Assembly (NCBI RefSeq): GCF_026210795.1
Contig: NC_089435.1
Location: 1,736,001 to 1,800,000, forward strand
Reading direction: 5' to 3'
DNA: 64,000 bases
Source of the DNA: Rhizophagus irregularis
Lineage: Eukaryota; Glomeromycota; Glomeromycetes; Glomerales; Glomeraceae
Shown: positions 28,751 to 37,092 of the stretch, one piece after another
Layout: each line of letters starts with the position of its first letter
How positions within the stretch are numbered: the stretch's first letter is position 1
Made by a program: the position numbers and the translations under genes
The notes under the pieces: generated by a model
What the model was told of the DNA's origin: nothing
Seen by the model: only the letters and a program-made list of their open reading frames with translations
Database searches by the model: none

Positions 28751-29302
28751 ATGTCAACATCAATCGTAATAAACCAGTGTCAGAACTGTGGAGTATTCTC
28801 TGCAAAAGCGGCATATAGAGGATTATCCAGCGTGTTGTATAGACAGATTATAAAGAAGATTGGTGACGAGAGTGAACCTTTACAAGCCTTGGGACTTGCC
28901 AGGGATAAGTTGGTCCAGATTATCCGTCGGGCAAGTAATGCGGATTTTACACAATTATTCACACAAAGACTAGATATGAAAATTATGGACGGAGATTCAT
29001 ACGAGGATACTAGGAAGTGGCTTCTTGAACAGCTTATAGCCATTGGATGTGACAGTGGGGAAATTGCCTTATATCAGTTCTTACGGAATACATACCCGGA
29101 TGGTATTGACGAACCCTTTACTACATTCTATGAGAACTATGTAAATCATGTAAGAAATCCGATGACTAAGAACTTTGCTTCTCGAGCCTTAGGAGCTATT
29201 GGATTAAAAGCTAGGATGCTACGGATTGACTTCGAAGGACGTAAAAAAAGCGCCATGATTCTTAGGGCTTCTGCGGAAGAACTTCGCGAGATGGGTTGCT
29301 AA
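28751..29302 (+). CDS. Element B unrecognised protein (183 aa)
   Basis: ATG at 28751. N-terminal CQNCG pair, then a largely helical protein (LYRQIIKKIGDESEPLQALGLARDKLVQII) with a basic Lys/Arg patch near the end (FEGRKKSAMIL). It stops 14 bp short of the convergent ATPase stop. A GATTGTGAAGGAT sequence about 40 bp upstream is a weak match to the promoter box. No family recognised; could be structural. Confidence 0.55.
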   Translation: MSTSIVINQCQNCGVFSAKAAYRGLSSVLYRQIIKKIGDESEPLQALGLARDKLVQIIRRASNADFTQLFTQRLDMKIMDGDSYEDTRKWLLEQLIAIGCDSGEIALYQFLRNTYPDGIDEPFTTFYENYVNHVRNPMTKNFASRALGAIGLKARMLRIDFEGRKKSAMILRASAEELREMGC

Positions 29303-29315
29303 AGCAACCAGATTC

Positions 29316-30506
29316 TTACAAAATACTATTGATCCCTACTCGTAATGCTCGACGGTCCATATGACCCTTAGAAAAGATCTGTAAAAGGACCCCGATGCCT
29401 TCTATTAATTTTTTATTATCCAAAGGGTGACTAGACTTCAGGACTTCATATCGGGAGAATAACTCCTTTACGGTCTCAGATTTTGGAATTTCAGTCTTTG
29501 CGGTCCTATCCCGTACTTTTGCTAAGAATTTTTGGAAGTCCGATCCCAGGGTTTTACCAGATAGTCCGTAGGCTTCCCGAAAGACGTACTTAATCCAGGT
29601 ATCTGCGTTCTTAGCTATAATACCAGATACGAGGAGGTGTTTTCTCTCTTTAGGCGATGGATATTCCCGAGCAAACTCAATTAGCTGGGAGGACTTTTTT
29701 GCTTCAGCTACAGCTTTCTGGCCATAAGGACTAAACTTTGATCGAACTGGGTTCAAACTCGGATCGAACGGGGATTGAACTGAGTTCGAACTAGGATCGA
29801 ACTGAGATTGATCAGTGATCGAACTGAGACTAGTATCCCATCTAACCCGAATGGATAACGGATCGCTCTTGGATCTTCTAAGATCAAATACTATAAATTC
29901 GCGTTGCAGAGTAAGGTCATCGATTACTGGAGCTAGTGACTCCGATTCTTCTGTATACTGGCGGATGATCCTCTTAGTATCAGTCAAACTTCCGTGACCT
30001 CCATGTAGGGAAATATAATTCACATTTTCACGAATAGCCTTGGGAATGGTAAAGAATCTTTGGGCCACATAAATACATGAAATATTTTTGTGTTGTCCGT
30101 GTGTAAAAAATCCAGTGATGAGATCCTGGGTTTTTTTAGGCGCATCCATCAAATCCTCGAAGATTACCACAGTAGCCTGGGTGGAGTTGAAGTCCTTAAC
30201 ATTTGGAATCTCACTATGGGATACTGCGGTAAACGGAATTTCTTCTTCTTTGAAAAAATCACGTACGATTGCCCACTTCGGTTCATCGAGGTATCTGCCA
30301 ACTAGAATTACCGCATCACATAATATGTACCTTTCGCCATCCTCCTTTGCCTTCTTGTCTCCCATTAACAAATTAATGATCATAGTTGTCTTACCCGAGT
30401 CAGAACTTCCTGCTACGGCAAGACAGAAAGGCCATGATGGGGCAAACTCATTACCCTGTCTCGAGTCGGTCGTGTACTCGTCCAAATTGTATACATAAAG
30501 ATCCAT
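29316..30506 (-). CDS. Element B A32-like (FtsK/HerA) DNA-packaging ATPase
   Basis: A protein of 396 aa, ATG at 30506. Walker A GSSDSGKT at 33-40, Walker B ATVVIFEDL at 111-119, and a conserved TGFFTHGQHKNIS-type block after it, where family members have a His-Lys stretch followed by QR (YVAQRFF). This is the vaccinia A32-type genome packaging ATPase found in Polintons, virophages and large DNA viruses. It should pump DNA into a preformed shell. Four near-repeats of SSNSVQSPFDPS type (about 237-255) form a linker ahead of the C-terminal domain. Divergent from the coiled-coil gene with only 28 bp between. Confidence 0.85.
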   Translation of the reverse strand: MDLYVYNLDEYTTDSRQGNEFAPSWPFCLAVAGSSDSGKTTMIINLLMGDKKAKEDGERYILCDAVILVGRYLDEPKWAIVRDFFKEEEIPFTAVSHSEIPNVKDFNSTQATVVIFEDLMDAPKKTQDLITGFFTHGQHKNISCIYVAQRFFTIPKAIRENVNYISLHGGHGSLTDTKRIIRQYTEESESLAPVIDDLTLQREFIVFDLRRSKSDPLSIRVRWDTSLSSITDQSQFDPSSNSVQSPFDPSLNPVRSKFSPYGQKAVAEAKKSSQLIEFAREYPSPKERKHLLVSGIIAKNADTWIKYVFREAYGLSGKTLGSDFQKFLAKVRDRTAKTEIPKSETVKELFSRYEVLKSSHPLDNKKLIEGIGVLLQIFSKGHMDRRALRVGINSIL

Positions 30507-30534
30507 TTGAATTTTATTCTAATTTAGTTTAAAT

Positions 30535-31248
30535 ATGATGTCGACATCGACACCAATTGCAATTTATACTCCTTCAGAGCCTACTGGACCGCCTCCTAGG
30601 GATTTGCGTGATATGAATAATATACCATTAGTTGCGGTAATTAAGGATCTAACAGATTTTTTAACTGTCAGTGATCGCATGGTTGTTAATCGAGATGTAC
30701 AAAATGCAAACCATCGTCTTAAACATGCTCTTAATTTATTAATTCATCGCTGTAGAGAAACATACGAAGAACGTGATATATTAAAAGCGGAACGCGATCG
30801 ATCTCGAAAAGAACGCGATGAATTACAAGACGAACTCGAGGTTCAAACAGGTTTGTTAGGTCTTACACAAGATGAGCTAAATAACGTACAAGATACTATT
30901 ACTAGTTTAGAAGCTAATTTGGCTGAATTGGAACGGGAGTTTGGTGGTATGCGGACGACTAATCGTCGTCTTCAGCAGCAATATAATCTTATGAGAGGAG
31001 AACGTAATAGAGCTATAGGTGAACGTAATAGAGCTATAGGCGAGCGTGATGTGGCACGAAATCGGCTTGTATATGCCAATAATCGGGTTCTTTTTGGAAT
31101 TCGGACATTGGGACGTCTTAGGAATCGACTTTTCCAACAAATAGCCGCTCTGCGTATCCAAGTACAATGGTTTCGGATTAGACAATTGAACCCTCCTCCA
31201 CATCCTCTCAACCATCCACAAAATACGATATGGCTGCCGTTGGTATAG
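30535..31248 (+). CDS. Element B coiled-coil protein upstream of Gag (237 aa)
   Basis: Starts MMSTS at 30535. After a Pro-rich start the protein is a long charged coiled coil (about 85-190) with repeats ERNRAIGERNRAIGERD. It overlaps the Gag ATG by 19 bp in the -1 relation. Its place and nature match the coiled-coil part fused to Gag in element A, so it is probably a Gag partner or an N-terminal Gag module split off. Confidence 0.7.
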   Translation: MMSTSTPIAIYTPSEPTGPPPRDLRDMNNIPLVAVIKDLTDFLTVSDRMVVNRDVQNANHRLKHALNLLIHRCRETYEERDILKAERDRSRKERDELQDELEVQTGLLGLTQDELNNVQDTITSLEANLAELEREFGGMRTTNRRLQQQYNLMRGERNRAIGERNRAIGERDVARNRLVYANNRVLFGIRTLGRLRNRLFQQIAALRIQVQWFRIRQLNPPPHPLNHPQNTIWLPLV

Positions 31249-32726
31249 CTGCCCCCATATTTCATGGTCGGGAAGATGAAGATCTTAATCTTTTTATTGA
31301 TAACTTTTTAGGGTATATTAATACCGTTGGTATTGATCCATTGGACGATGCCGGTGCGCCTCCTGGTCGGGTGCGAGCGATGGGGGTTCTTCGTAGCTGT
31401 ATGAGAGATGAAGCGGCGAGGTGGTTTGATGCAGAACTTACTGGAAAAAATTGGGAACTCTCGAATATTCGGTTAGTGGCTGCTGCAAATGGTGGAGCCG
31501 GTGCTACTCGCCGAGCGTTCAGAGCTTTAGCTGTTCCTGAGGTTGCTAATGGATTACATGTTGGTACTTACTTACCCGGGTCTGATGCTGATGTATATTC
31601 AAGGGTTGCAGGTAATGCGGCGGTAACCGTTGGAGATGCATTTTTCCCATCACGCGCTGATATCGTTAGAACGAATTTTAAAGTTGAAGAGCAGTGGAGG
31701 CGTGCGGGCGGACGTCCTACTCATCAACCCGTTAATGGGTTGGGAAATCATGGAGGTCCATTTAATGCTGCTGTCCAGAATCAACCAATAGTCTTACAGG
31801 GGATTCTCCTGGATCAAGCATTTATGCATATGCGTACAAATTTTCCAACCGTCGTGGAAGAAAGACTTCAGATACGATTTAGTAATCTTTACCAGGAACA
31901 AGGTGAACCTGTTCGATCTTACTATAAGCGAGTTGAGAGGGCTGGGGATATTGTAGGATATAATCGAATTATGGTTACTGACCAGTTCTATAGAGGACTT
32001 TTGCCGGAAAACGTTATTGAAGCTTCCAGAATCGGGGCGGCACCTCTTAATACATTAATCGATAGATTGAGTGATCTTGAGCGACGAAAGGGCGAAATGT
32101 TCTATGGATTACAAAGGCGTCAGGGTATTGAAAAGGCTAAAAAAGAGGAATTGGCTGGCTATACTCATCCCGTGACTCCACACGAAGGTGCTGTAATACA
32201 AAGGTCGACAGACGTTATTACTCAAGAACGATTACAAGAATTGCTCAAGGCACAAGCCGAGGAACTTACCAAGAATTTCCAGGCACAATTTAAACAATTA
32301 CAAGCATCTAAGCCAGTTCGTAAACCACCGGTCTATAGACAACAGATTAAACCTGTTCGACCAAAACCACAGAGACGTGTCATTCAGGATCCTCAGGATC
32401 CTGATTGGGATGATGGTTATGTAGATCATAATTTTGGTGATGACCCTGGTGACCCTGATGCTCCTGAGTGGACTAGTGAGGATGATCAACATGTTATTGA
32501 TCTTATTATGGGATATGAGACGTCTAAAAGATTTCCAAAGAGACTTCAGAAGGCTAAAGATAGACGCGATGATCTGGAATTAGCCCGAGCAATGAGAAAC
32601 CTCGATCTTAATGATGATGCTATGGATATTGATACTAATACCACGAGTTTTGATGACTTGAAAATTGTTCCCGATGAGGAAGGTGGTTTTCGGATTTGTG
32701 TGGTTCGAAGTACAAAAAAAAAGTAA
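31230..32726 (+). CDS. Element B Gag-like capsid protein (498 aa)
   Basis: ATG at 31230. It opens IAAPIFHGREDEDLNLFIDNF, the form of the first helix of Ty3-type Gag, followed by RSCMRDEAARWFDAEL (the Ala-rich helix with the WF/WW pair). Near residue 200-270 comes LQIRFSNLYQEQGEPVRSYYKRVERAGDIVGY, matching the Gag pattern Q...E.V..Y..RF. A Lys/Pro linker and an acidic C-terminus follow; there is no CCHC knuckle. A long insertion (about 85-185) separates the two Gag halves. It ends at TAA directly after the A9 run used to enter the protease frame. I infer that it forms the particle shell in place of the usual double jelly-roll protein. Confidence 0.72.
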   Translation: MAAVGIAAPIFHGREDEDLNLFIDNFLGYINTVGIDPLDDAGAPPGRVRAMGVLRSCMRDEAARWFDAELTGKNWELSNIRLVAAANGGAGATRRAFRALAVPEVANGLHVGTYLPGSDADVYSRVAGNAAVTVGDAFFPSRADIVRTNFKVEEQWRRAGGRPTHQPVNGLGNHGGPFNAAVQNQPIVLQGILLDQAFMHMRTNFPTVVEERLQIRFSNLYQEQGEPVRSYYKRVERAGDIVGYNRIMVTDQFYRGLLPENVIEASRIGAAPLNTLIDRLSDLERRKGEMFYGLQRRQGIEKAKKEELAGYTHPVTPHEGAVIQRSTDVITQERLQELLKAQAEELTKNFQAQFKQLQASKPVRKPPVYRQQIKPVRPKPQRRVIQDPQDPDWDDGYVDHNFGDDPGDPDAPEWTSEDDQHVIDLIMGYETSKRFPKRLQKAKDRRDDLELARAMRNLDLNDDAMDIDTNTTSFDDLKIVPDEEGGFRICVVRSTKKK

Positions 32727-33445
32727 ACTCGGATAAGGGTGTAAGTATCTCGAAACTTCTTAAATCTGTTCCAAAAAAATCAGTTAAAATGACTCCTATT
32801 AAGATTCCTGTGAAGGTTACTAGTAGTAAGCCCACACTTATAAAAGCCGTCACCAAAAATGATTCATTAAGTTTATTAAGGTCTGCAGATTTTAGGAAAT
32901 TACTCCGCGAGATTCTTCGGGAAGAATTAAAGTCTGCTCGTAAAAGTACGGAGATTCCGGAAGACCTAGTTGAGGAAAAACAAGAAGAGGATATCAGGGA
33001 AGATGACCCGATGGATATTGACATAGCTCGTTTGGAGAATACTAAAGATCTTTTAGCGCTGGATGGGGAGGTCAATGGGATAGCAATTCAGTGTTTAGCA
33101 GACACTTGTGCTAACGCGTCTTTTATTCAGAGGGAAGCCGCTGAAGAATTAGGGTTGGATATCGACAAGAGTATTACACATAACATATCCGGCGCTCCGG
33201 GTTCTGGTAGGACATTCGGCATGGTAAAAGGTGTGTCAATCAAACTAACCCCTGATTGTGTAATCACTGAGAATCTCGCGGTTTTAAGCGATTACAAGCA
33301 TAGGGAGATTGGATTGAGCCGGACGTGTCTGAAACGTTACAATTATGATGTCCATGAATCACGTGAACATATCGCCCTTACTTGTAATGAGAAGAATGTT
33401 TTTATCCCGATAGTTTCTGATGTGAATCGAGGAGACAAAAAATAG
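32696..33445 (+). CDS. Element B retropepsin-like protease (active site DTC instead of DTG)
   Basis: The open frame begins with TTG at 32696 inside gag and is most likely reached by -1 frameshift at the A9 run. A Lys-rich linker with FRKLLREILREEL helices leads into the protease part at about 115-249. The active-site region IQCLADTCANASFI aligns with retropepsin DTG[AS]; the Gly is Cys here. The following LGLDIDKSITHNISGAPGS and GMVKGVSIKL align with element A's intact protease. With Gly replaced, activity is doubtful, yet the frame is fully open. It ends 14 bp from the convergent integrase stop. Confidence 0.75.
   Translation: MCGSKYKKKVNSDKGVSISKLLKSVPKKSVKMTPIKIPVKVTSSKPTLIKAVTKNDSLSLLRSADFRKLLREILREELKSARKSTEIPEDLVEEKQEEDIREDDPMDIDIARLENTKDLLALDGEVNGIAIQCLADTCANASFIQREAAEELGLDIDKSITHNISGAPGSGRTFGMVKGVSIKLTPDCVITENLAVLSDYKHREIGLSRTCLKRYNYDVHESREHIALTCNEKNVFIPIVSDVNRGDKK
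32711..32726 (+). promoter_or_regulatory. Element B predicted -1 ribosomal frameshift site (A9)
   Basis: TAC followed by nine A and GTAA. Gag reads ACA AAA AAA AAG TAA; the -1 frame reads TAC AAA AAA AAA GTA and opens into the protease. Same arrangement as A10 in element A. Confidence 0.7.
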
Positions 33446-33459
33446 GGAATATTTATTTT

Positions 33460-34551
33460 TTATTCCCAAAACTTGCGGATTAAGGCAGGGACATCCTCCT
33501 CCAACCGGTCAGTGGGTTCCCAAGTGGCTTCGGTATCTGGGTATCGTTCCCACTTGACTAGATACTGGTCTTGACCCTTCCTGATGCGATGCCGGAGTAT
33601 CCGCTCAGGTACAAATCTTTCGGGTTGCCCTCTTATCATGGAGTCAGGTGGGGGATGTTCATTTTCTGGAACAATCTGCAACTCTTTTCGGGTGTACGCA
33701 CATCTGGATACACCTAGACGCCCGTGTGGTCCATCAAGAAGATACGTAGGAGGCTGTTCGGGTGAGAGGATCATTTTTTTGATGACACGGATATTGGGAT
33801 TCCATCTTATGTCACCTGTACGAAATTTTCCATGGAGTTTATTCCCGAGTACTGAAATAGGTTCGTCTAACTTGACTCGGACATGTGTTCCTTCAGAGAG
33901 AAGTTCCGTCTTTTTTGACACTTTGGGTGACCCTGTCGGAATGTCTGGGGGATTTCTCTGCCAGATTTCATCTATTTTATTAACTACATCACGGAAATCT
34001 TCTGACCATTCCACGGATGTCACCCCGGTCTTCAACTCCTGTGCCACCATTCGTTTTAGGAGAGGCTCCTGGATCGCTTGGATAGCTCGTTCAGCGTATG
34101 ATTGCTGTTTGTGTCTTCCTGGCTCTCCAAACCTCATCATCACCCCTAGGCTGTTCAGGAAAAAATCACGTACCTGATCATTGGTGAATTCTGATCCGGA
34201 GTCTGTCTCCATTCGATGTGTTGGTGGTTTAATGCGATTTCTTCTGTAGATTTTAACAAATCCATTGAGAACCCTATTTGCAGTCTTATCCTTTAGGAGT
34301 TCTGCATCAACTCGTTTACCCGCGACTTCCACCACTATGAGAAAATAGTGGAATCCTTTGGGGTCGACTGGCATCTCTGCGAGATCTGCCTGATGCGTCG
34401 CATTTGGTTTCCATACAACTACTCGTGGACGCTCTGATGACTTTTCCTTTAGGGGCTTTTTGTATAGGTTGTAGTGCTCCTCACCTTTTAGAATTCGTGC
34501 TGGTACTCTGGAGAGATTGTAGTATTTGTAGTAATTCTCTAAATGCGACAT
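33460..34551 (-). CDS. Element B integrase (rve) with C-terminal chromodomain
   Basis: Start taken at the ATG at 34551; the open frame goes on upstream to a TTG at 34587. 363 aa. Triad: D56 (THQADLAEMP), D117 (METDSGSEF), E154 (QSYAERAIQ). The C-terminal GDIRWNPNIRVIKKM ... RKELQIVPENEHPPP block matches element A. It ends in a clear chromodomain (about 308-363: ERILRHRIRKGQDQYLVKW, then WEPTDRL). Chromodomains read methylated histone tails and steer integration. Inserts the element DNA; makes the 5-bp duplications seen. 44 bp divergent from the zinc-ribbon gene. Confidence 0.9.
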   Translation of the reverse strand: MSHLENYYKYYNLSRVPARILKGEEHYNLYKKPLKEKSSERPRVVVWKPNATHQADLAEMPVDPKGFHYFLIVVEVAGKRVDAELLKDKTANRVLNGFVKIYRRNRIKPPTHRMETDSGSEFTNDQVRDFFLNSLGVMMRFGEPGRHKQQSYAERAIQAIQEPLLKRMVAQELKTGVTSVEWSEDFRDVVNKIDEIWQRNPPDIPTGSPKVSKKTELLSEGTHVRVKLDEPISVLGNKLHGKFRTGDIRWNPNIRVIKKMILSPEQPPTYLLDGPHGRLGVSRCAYTRKELQIVPENEHPPPDSMIRGQPERFVPERILRHRIRKGQDQYLVKWERYPDTEATWEPTDRLEEDVPALIRKFWE

Positions 34552-34595
34552 ATTACGACAAATTAAAGGAAAGATTTCGGACTTCAAATCTTAAA

Positions 34596-34916
34596 ATGAC
34601 ACGATTTTACTGCCTAAAGTGTAAGAAGGAAACCGAGACTGCTAGTGAAATACAAGATATGACCACAAATGGCCGCTATCGTTTACATGGTGATTGCACA
34701 GTTTGTGGTATGCATAAGAATACTTTTACTGGGATAGACTGGGTTATCAAAAAGAAAACCAAGGAGAAGAAAAAAGAAACTGCGGCTAAAAGACATCAGA
34801 CGGCGTACAATCGGCAATGCAAAAAACTCGGGCAGAAAATCTTAGAGGCTGATGACGCGTGTAAACAGTGTATTGATAAATGCCTTAAGGAGGCAAAAAA
34901 GAGGAAGACGGATTAG
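34596..34916 (+). CDS. Element B zinc-ribbon protein, DUF5679-like (106 aa)
   Basis: The open frame begins further upstream antisense to the integrase, but the ATG at 34596 fits the start of the conserved domain: FYCLKCKKETET ... NGRYRLHGDCTVCGMHKNTF. Four zinc ligands, C6, C9, C34, C37. The 'YC.KC...NGR..L.G.C..CG..K' pattern is that of DUF5679-type viral zinc ribbons. A Lys-rich tail with four more cysteines (C..C...C) follows. Such proteins are common in virus-like elements, function unsettled; nucleic-acid binding is probable. Confidence 0.72.
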   Translation: MTRFYCLKCKKETETASEIQDMTTNGRYRLHGDCTVCGMHKNTFTGIDWVIKKKTKEKKKETAAKRHQTAYNRQCKKLGQKILEADDACKQCIDKCLKEAKKRKTD

Positions 34917-34925
34917 TACCGCCTT

Positions 34926-35441
34926 CTAAAAGTATTCCTCATCATCTGAGTCATCGAGAGATACCTCTCCATCATCTGATTCATCATCCGAGTCGTCAGG
35001 AGTGCGACCTTCCTTAAGCAATTGGATGTTGTACGTTATTTGAGTCCATTTCTCCCAGTCGGACTCTTGCGTTATAAAGCCGCATCTGAGGAGTGCTCTT
35101 TCTATTACTACCATCCCTGCAAACCTGGTGTATTTTTTCTGATCGGCTTCATTGAAATTGTCAATAGCTTCTTTGTAGTAGTCTACTGCTTGTTTGTATA
35201 CCTCTTCGGCTTCTTTATGCCGCTTCCACAACTCGGCTTTACAACAGTTATACCAGAGTCTGTTAATCTTGAGATGTTTTCCGAATTCTTTAACCGGAAG
35301 GTTTCTGACCATCTCTGCTACTATGTCCGGGTCATTGAGGGGTGATGCCTGAATTTGGATCCATTTACGGATTCCATAGATGTCTACAAGATCAAGCCCG
35401 AGGTCTTCGGCAAGAGAAGTGGCGGCGTGTAAGTTTATCAT
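34926..35441 (-). CDS. Element B F-box-like protein (171 aa)
   Basis: ATG at 35441, directly inside the right terminal repeat. Residues 38-75 (PDIVAEMVRNLPVKEFGKHLKINRLWYNCC) resemble an F-box; weaker than the one at 27053 but with the Leu-Pro and the terminal Trp. The rest is helical, with a Asp/Glu/Ser-rich C-terminus. The promoter box in the terminal repeat is the same as that of the helicase gene, so both ends fire inward. Could be a second host-directed adaptor; could also be unrelated. Confidence 0.6.
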   Translation of the reverse strand: MINLHAATSLAEDLGLDLVDIYGIRKWIQIQASPLNDPDIVAEMVRNLPVKEFGKHLKINRLWYNCCKAELWKRHKEAEEVYKQAVDYYKEAIDNFNEADQKKYTRFAGMVVIERALLRCGFITQESDWEKWTQITYNIQLLKEGRTPDDSDDESDDGEVSLDDSDDEEYF

Positions 35442-35451
35442 TGTATGTTAC

Positions 35452-35933
35452 TTATAGTTACCTAATCTTCAATTGCCGAATATATTTTTTCCAAAGATCC
35501 GCGCTCCTACCCGGTTATATCTCTATGGCTCTACAGGCCTTCTAGGGACTTACCTGCTAATAACTTACCTGGTTTGCTATCTCATTGCTTCCAATAGGAA
35601 AATGAATGGAATCCTGTACGTGTGGAAGATGTGGAAGATGTGGAGGATCTGGGGGGTAAAATCAAAACTTTTTTCTGGGGGGATCCCTCTCCCGATTTTT
35701 TTAAAACGTCCTCCACATCCTCCACATCCTCCACACTTCTCCGATTCCCTCTTATTTTCCTCTCTTTTCCCTTATTTTATCCTTTTTTGTTATATATTTT
35801 TGTGGAGGATCTATGTGGAGAATTGTGGAGGATCTATGGGGGTTCCCTGCCCCACGGAGGGGGGATGTAGGTACTGCGAGGCCCTGGCCGAGGTGGGGTG
35901 AGCGCTAGCGAGGCACACTACCAGCCCGACGAC
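35452..35933. repeat. Element B right terminal inverted repeat (482 bp)
   Basis: Inverse of 21007-21488 with three differences. Ends CCAGCCCGACGAC. Confidence 0.95.
35465..35474 (-). promoter_or_regulatory. Element B promoter-like box, 171-aa gene
   Basis: AATTGAAGAT on the minus strand, 23 bp before the ATG of the F-box-like gene; mirror of the box at 21466. Confidence 0.6.
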
Positions 35934-35938
35934 ATAGG
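35934..35938 (+). repeat. Target-site duplication of element B, right copy (ATAGG)
   Basis: Matches 21002-21006. Confidence 0.9.
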
Positions 35939-36415
35939 GCAAAAGCTTATGAGTTGACTCATAAAGATCAACATGCCGTCAATGCTTATCTAAATAAATT
36001 TGCGCCGTCTGGCACCGGCAATCAATCAGATGACCTTCTTAAGGCAATCAACGAGTTGACTAAACAAGTTCAAAACCTAAGTACTGGAAATCGTGGTAAT
36101 AGAGGTTATAATAATAGTAGTGATTTTAGAAATACGAGTCAATCAACGACATATACACCAAACCGTCAAAACCAAATCGTGTGTTATTCATGTGGTCAAT
36201 CCGGACATATTGTTAGATATTGTCTGAATGGTAATAATAATGATATCCCTAATAATCGACCACCACCACCTATTAATAATAATGGTAATACTAGTAATAA
36301 CAATACGACCGTCCCTCAACCAGCTAATGATAGTGGACAACAACTGGCACAAATTCAGCAGATGTTAGCCCAATTATTACCTCAAGATAATACTAGCGAC
36401 CAATCTTTAAACTAA
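35939..36415 (+). pseudogene. Gypsy-2 gag, 3' part with CCHC knuckle
   Basis: Resumes the Gag frame after element B (AKAYELTHKDQHAVNAY). Zinc knuckle CYSCGQSGHIVRYC, then a long Asn/Pro-rich tail to a stop at 36415. With element B removed the frame from 20821 to 36415 has no stop in the parts I read. Confidence 0.85.
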
Positions 36416-36513
36416 ATGGCGTACCTTCGGAGGGTAAGCGTACATGCCAAAAGACAATCCCCTCAAACCTTACATTATTGGAAACGTATTCCGCTACTAG
36501 GACAACCTGTAGC

Positions 36514-37092
36514 ATGTCGAGATTAAACCCGTTAGAAGGAACATTAAAGGAGAATCCTACTGAAGAGGAAAATGTATTACGGGCTACGCAGCAAGTGAAT
36601 AAAAGTAAACGACCGATAAAGATATCGGATGTAAGACAAACCGAAGCTAAAAGGATAGTACAAAAAGGAACCAAAAAGAAATTGGTTACTGTAGCCCCAA
36701 TTAACAAAATGGTTGAGCCGTATACTCCTCAACAATTTTTTGACCAAAAGGCTGATATCACCAATGGTCAATTGTTGGCTATGAACCCGAAATTTGGATT
36801 GACAATTGCCAAACAATTACGAAAACCTGTAGTTAGAAAAAGGGACGATGACCAGGACAAGAAAACAATTAAGATGGTAATCGACGAAGTGACCCAAGAA
36901 AATGGAAATACGCCTGAAGTCAATGATTTACTACAAGTAAATCTTTCAAAACCAAACGATGATAAAACTTCAGCGTTATATTGTGAAGCCTTGATAAATC
37001 ATATCAAGTTTCCACTAATAGTCGATTCAGGGTCAGCTGGAAGTATTATATTCTTATCGTTATTAAAGGATTTAGAAATGGAAATAACCTAA
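36514..37092 (+). pseudogene. Gypsy-2 protease region, 5' part
   Basis: ATG at 36514. Contains the YTPQQFFDQKADITNGQLL stretch that precedes the protease and the active site FPLIVDSGSAGSIIF (Asp-Ser-Gly). It stops at 37092 shortly after the active site; the rest of the protease (VNGKRQRPLGAV...) goes on with stops. Confidence 0.75.

Larger units (their letters stand above)
21007..35933. mobile_element. Element B: complete Polinton/Maverick-like element (14.9 kb)
   Basis: Bounded by 482-bp terminal inverted repeats starting GTCGTCGGGCTGG and a 5-bp target duplication. It encodes SF3 helicase, family B polymerase, A32-like ATPase and rve integrase with chromodomain, the Polinton core set. It also has a coiled coil/Gag/retropepsin cassette, two F-box-type proteins, a double 2-cysteine-adaptor-like protein, a zinc-ribbon protein and three unnamed proteins. 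No capsid jelly-roll or adenain-like protease is seen. All main ORFs are open, so this copy may be active. It has fewer A/T homopolymers than the surrounding DNA. Confidence 0.92.

Noticed and set aside
34404-34595. Upstream extension of the zinc-ribbon gene
   Set aside because: The 64 codons before the ATG at 34596 are antisense to the integrase and show no domain; the family starts at MTRFYCLKCKK.
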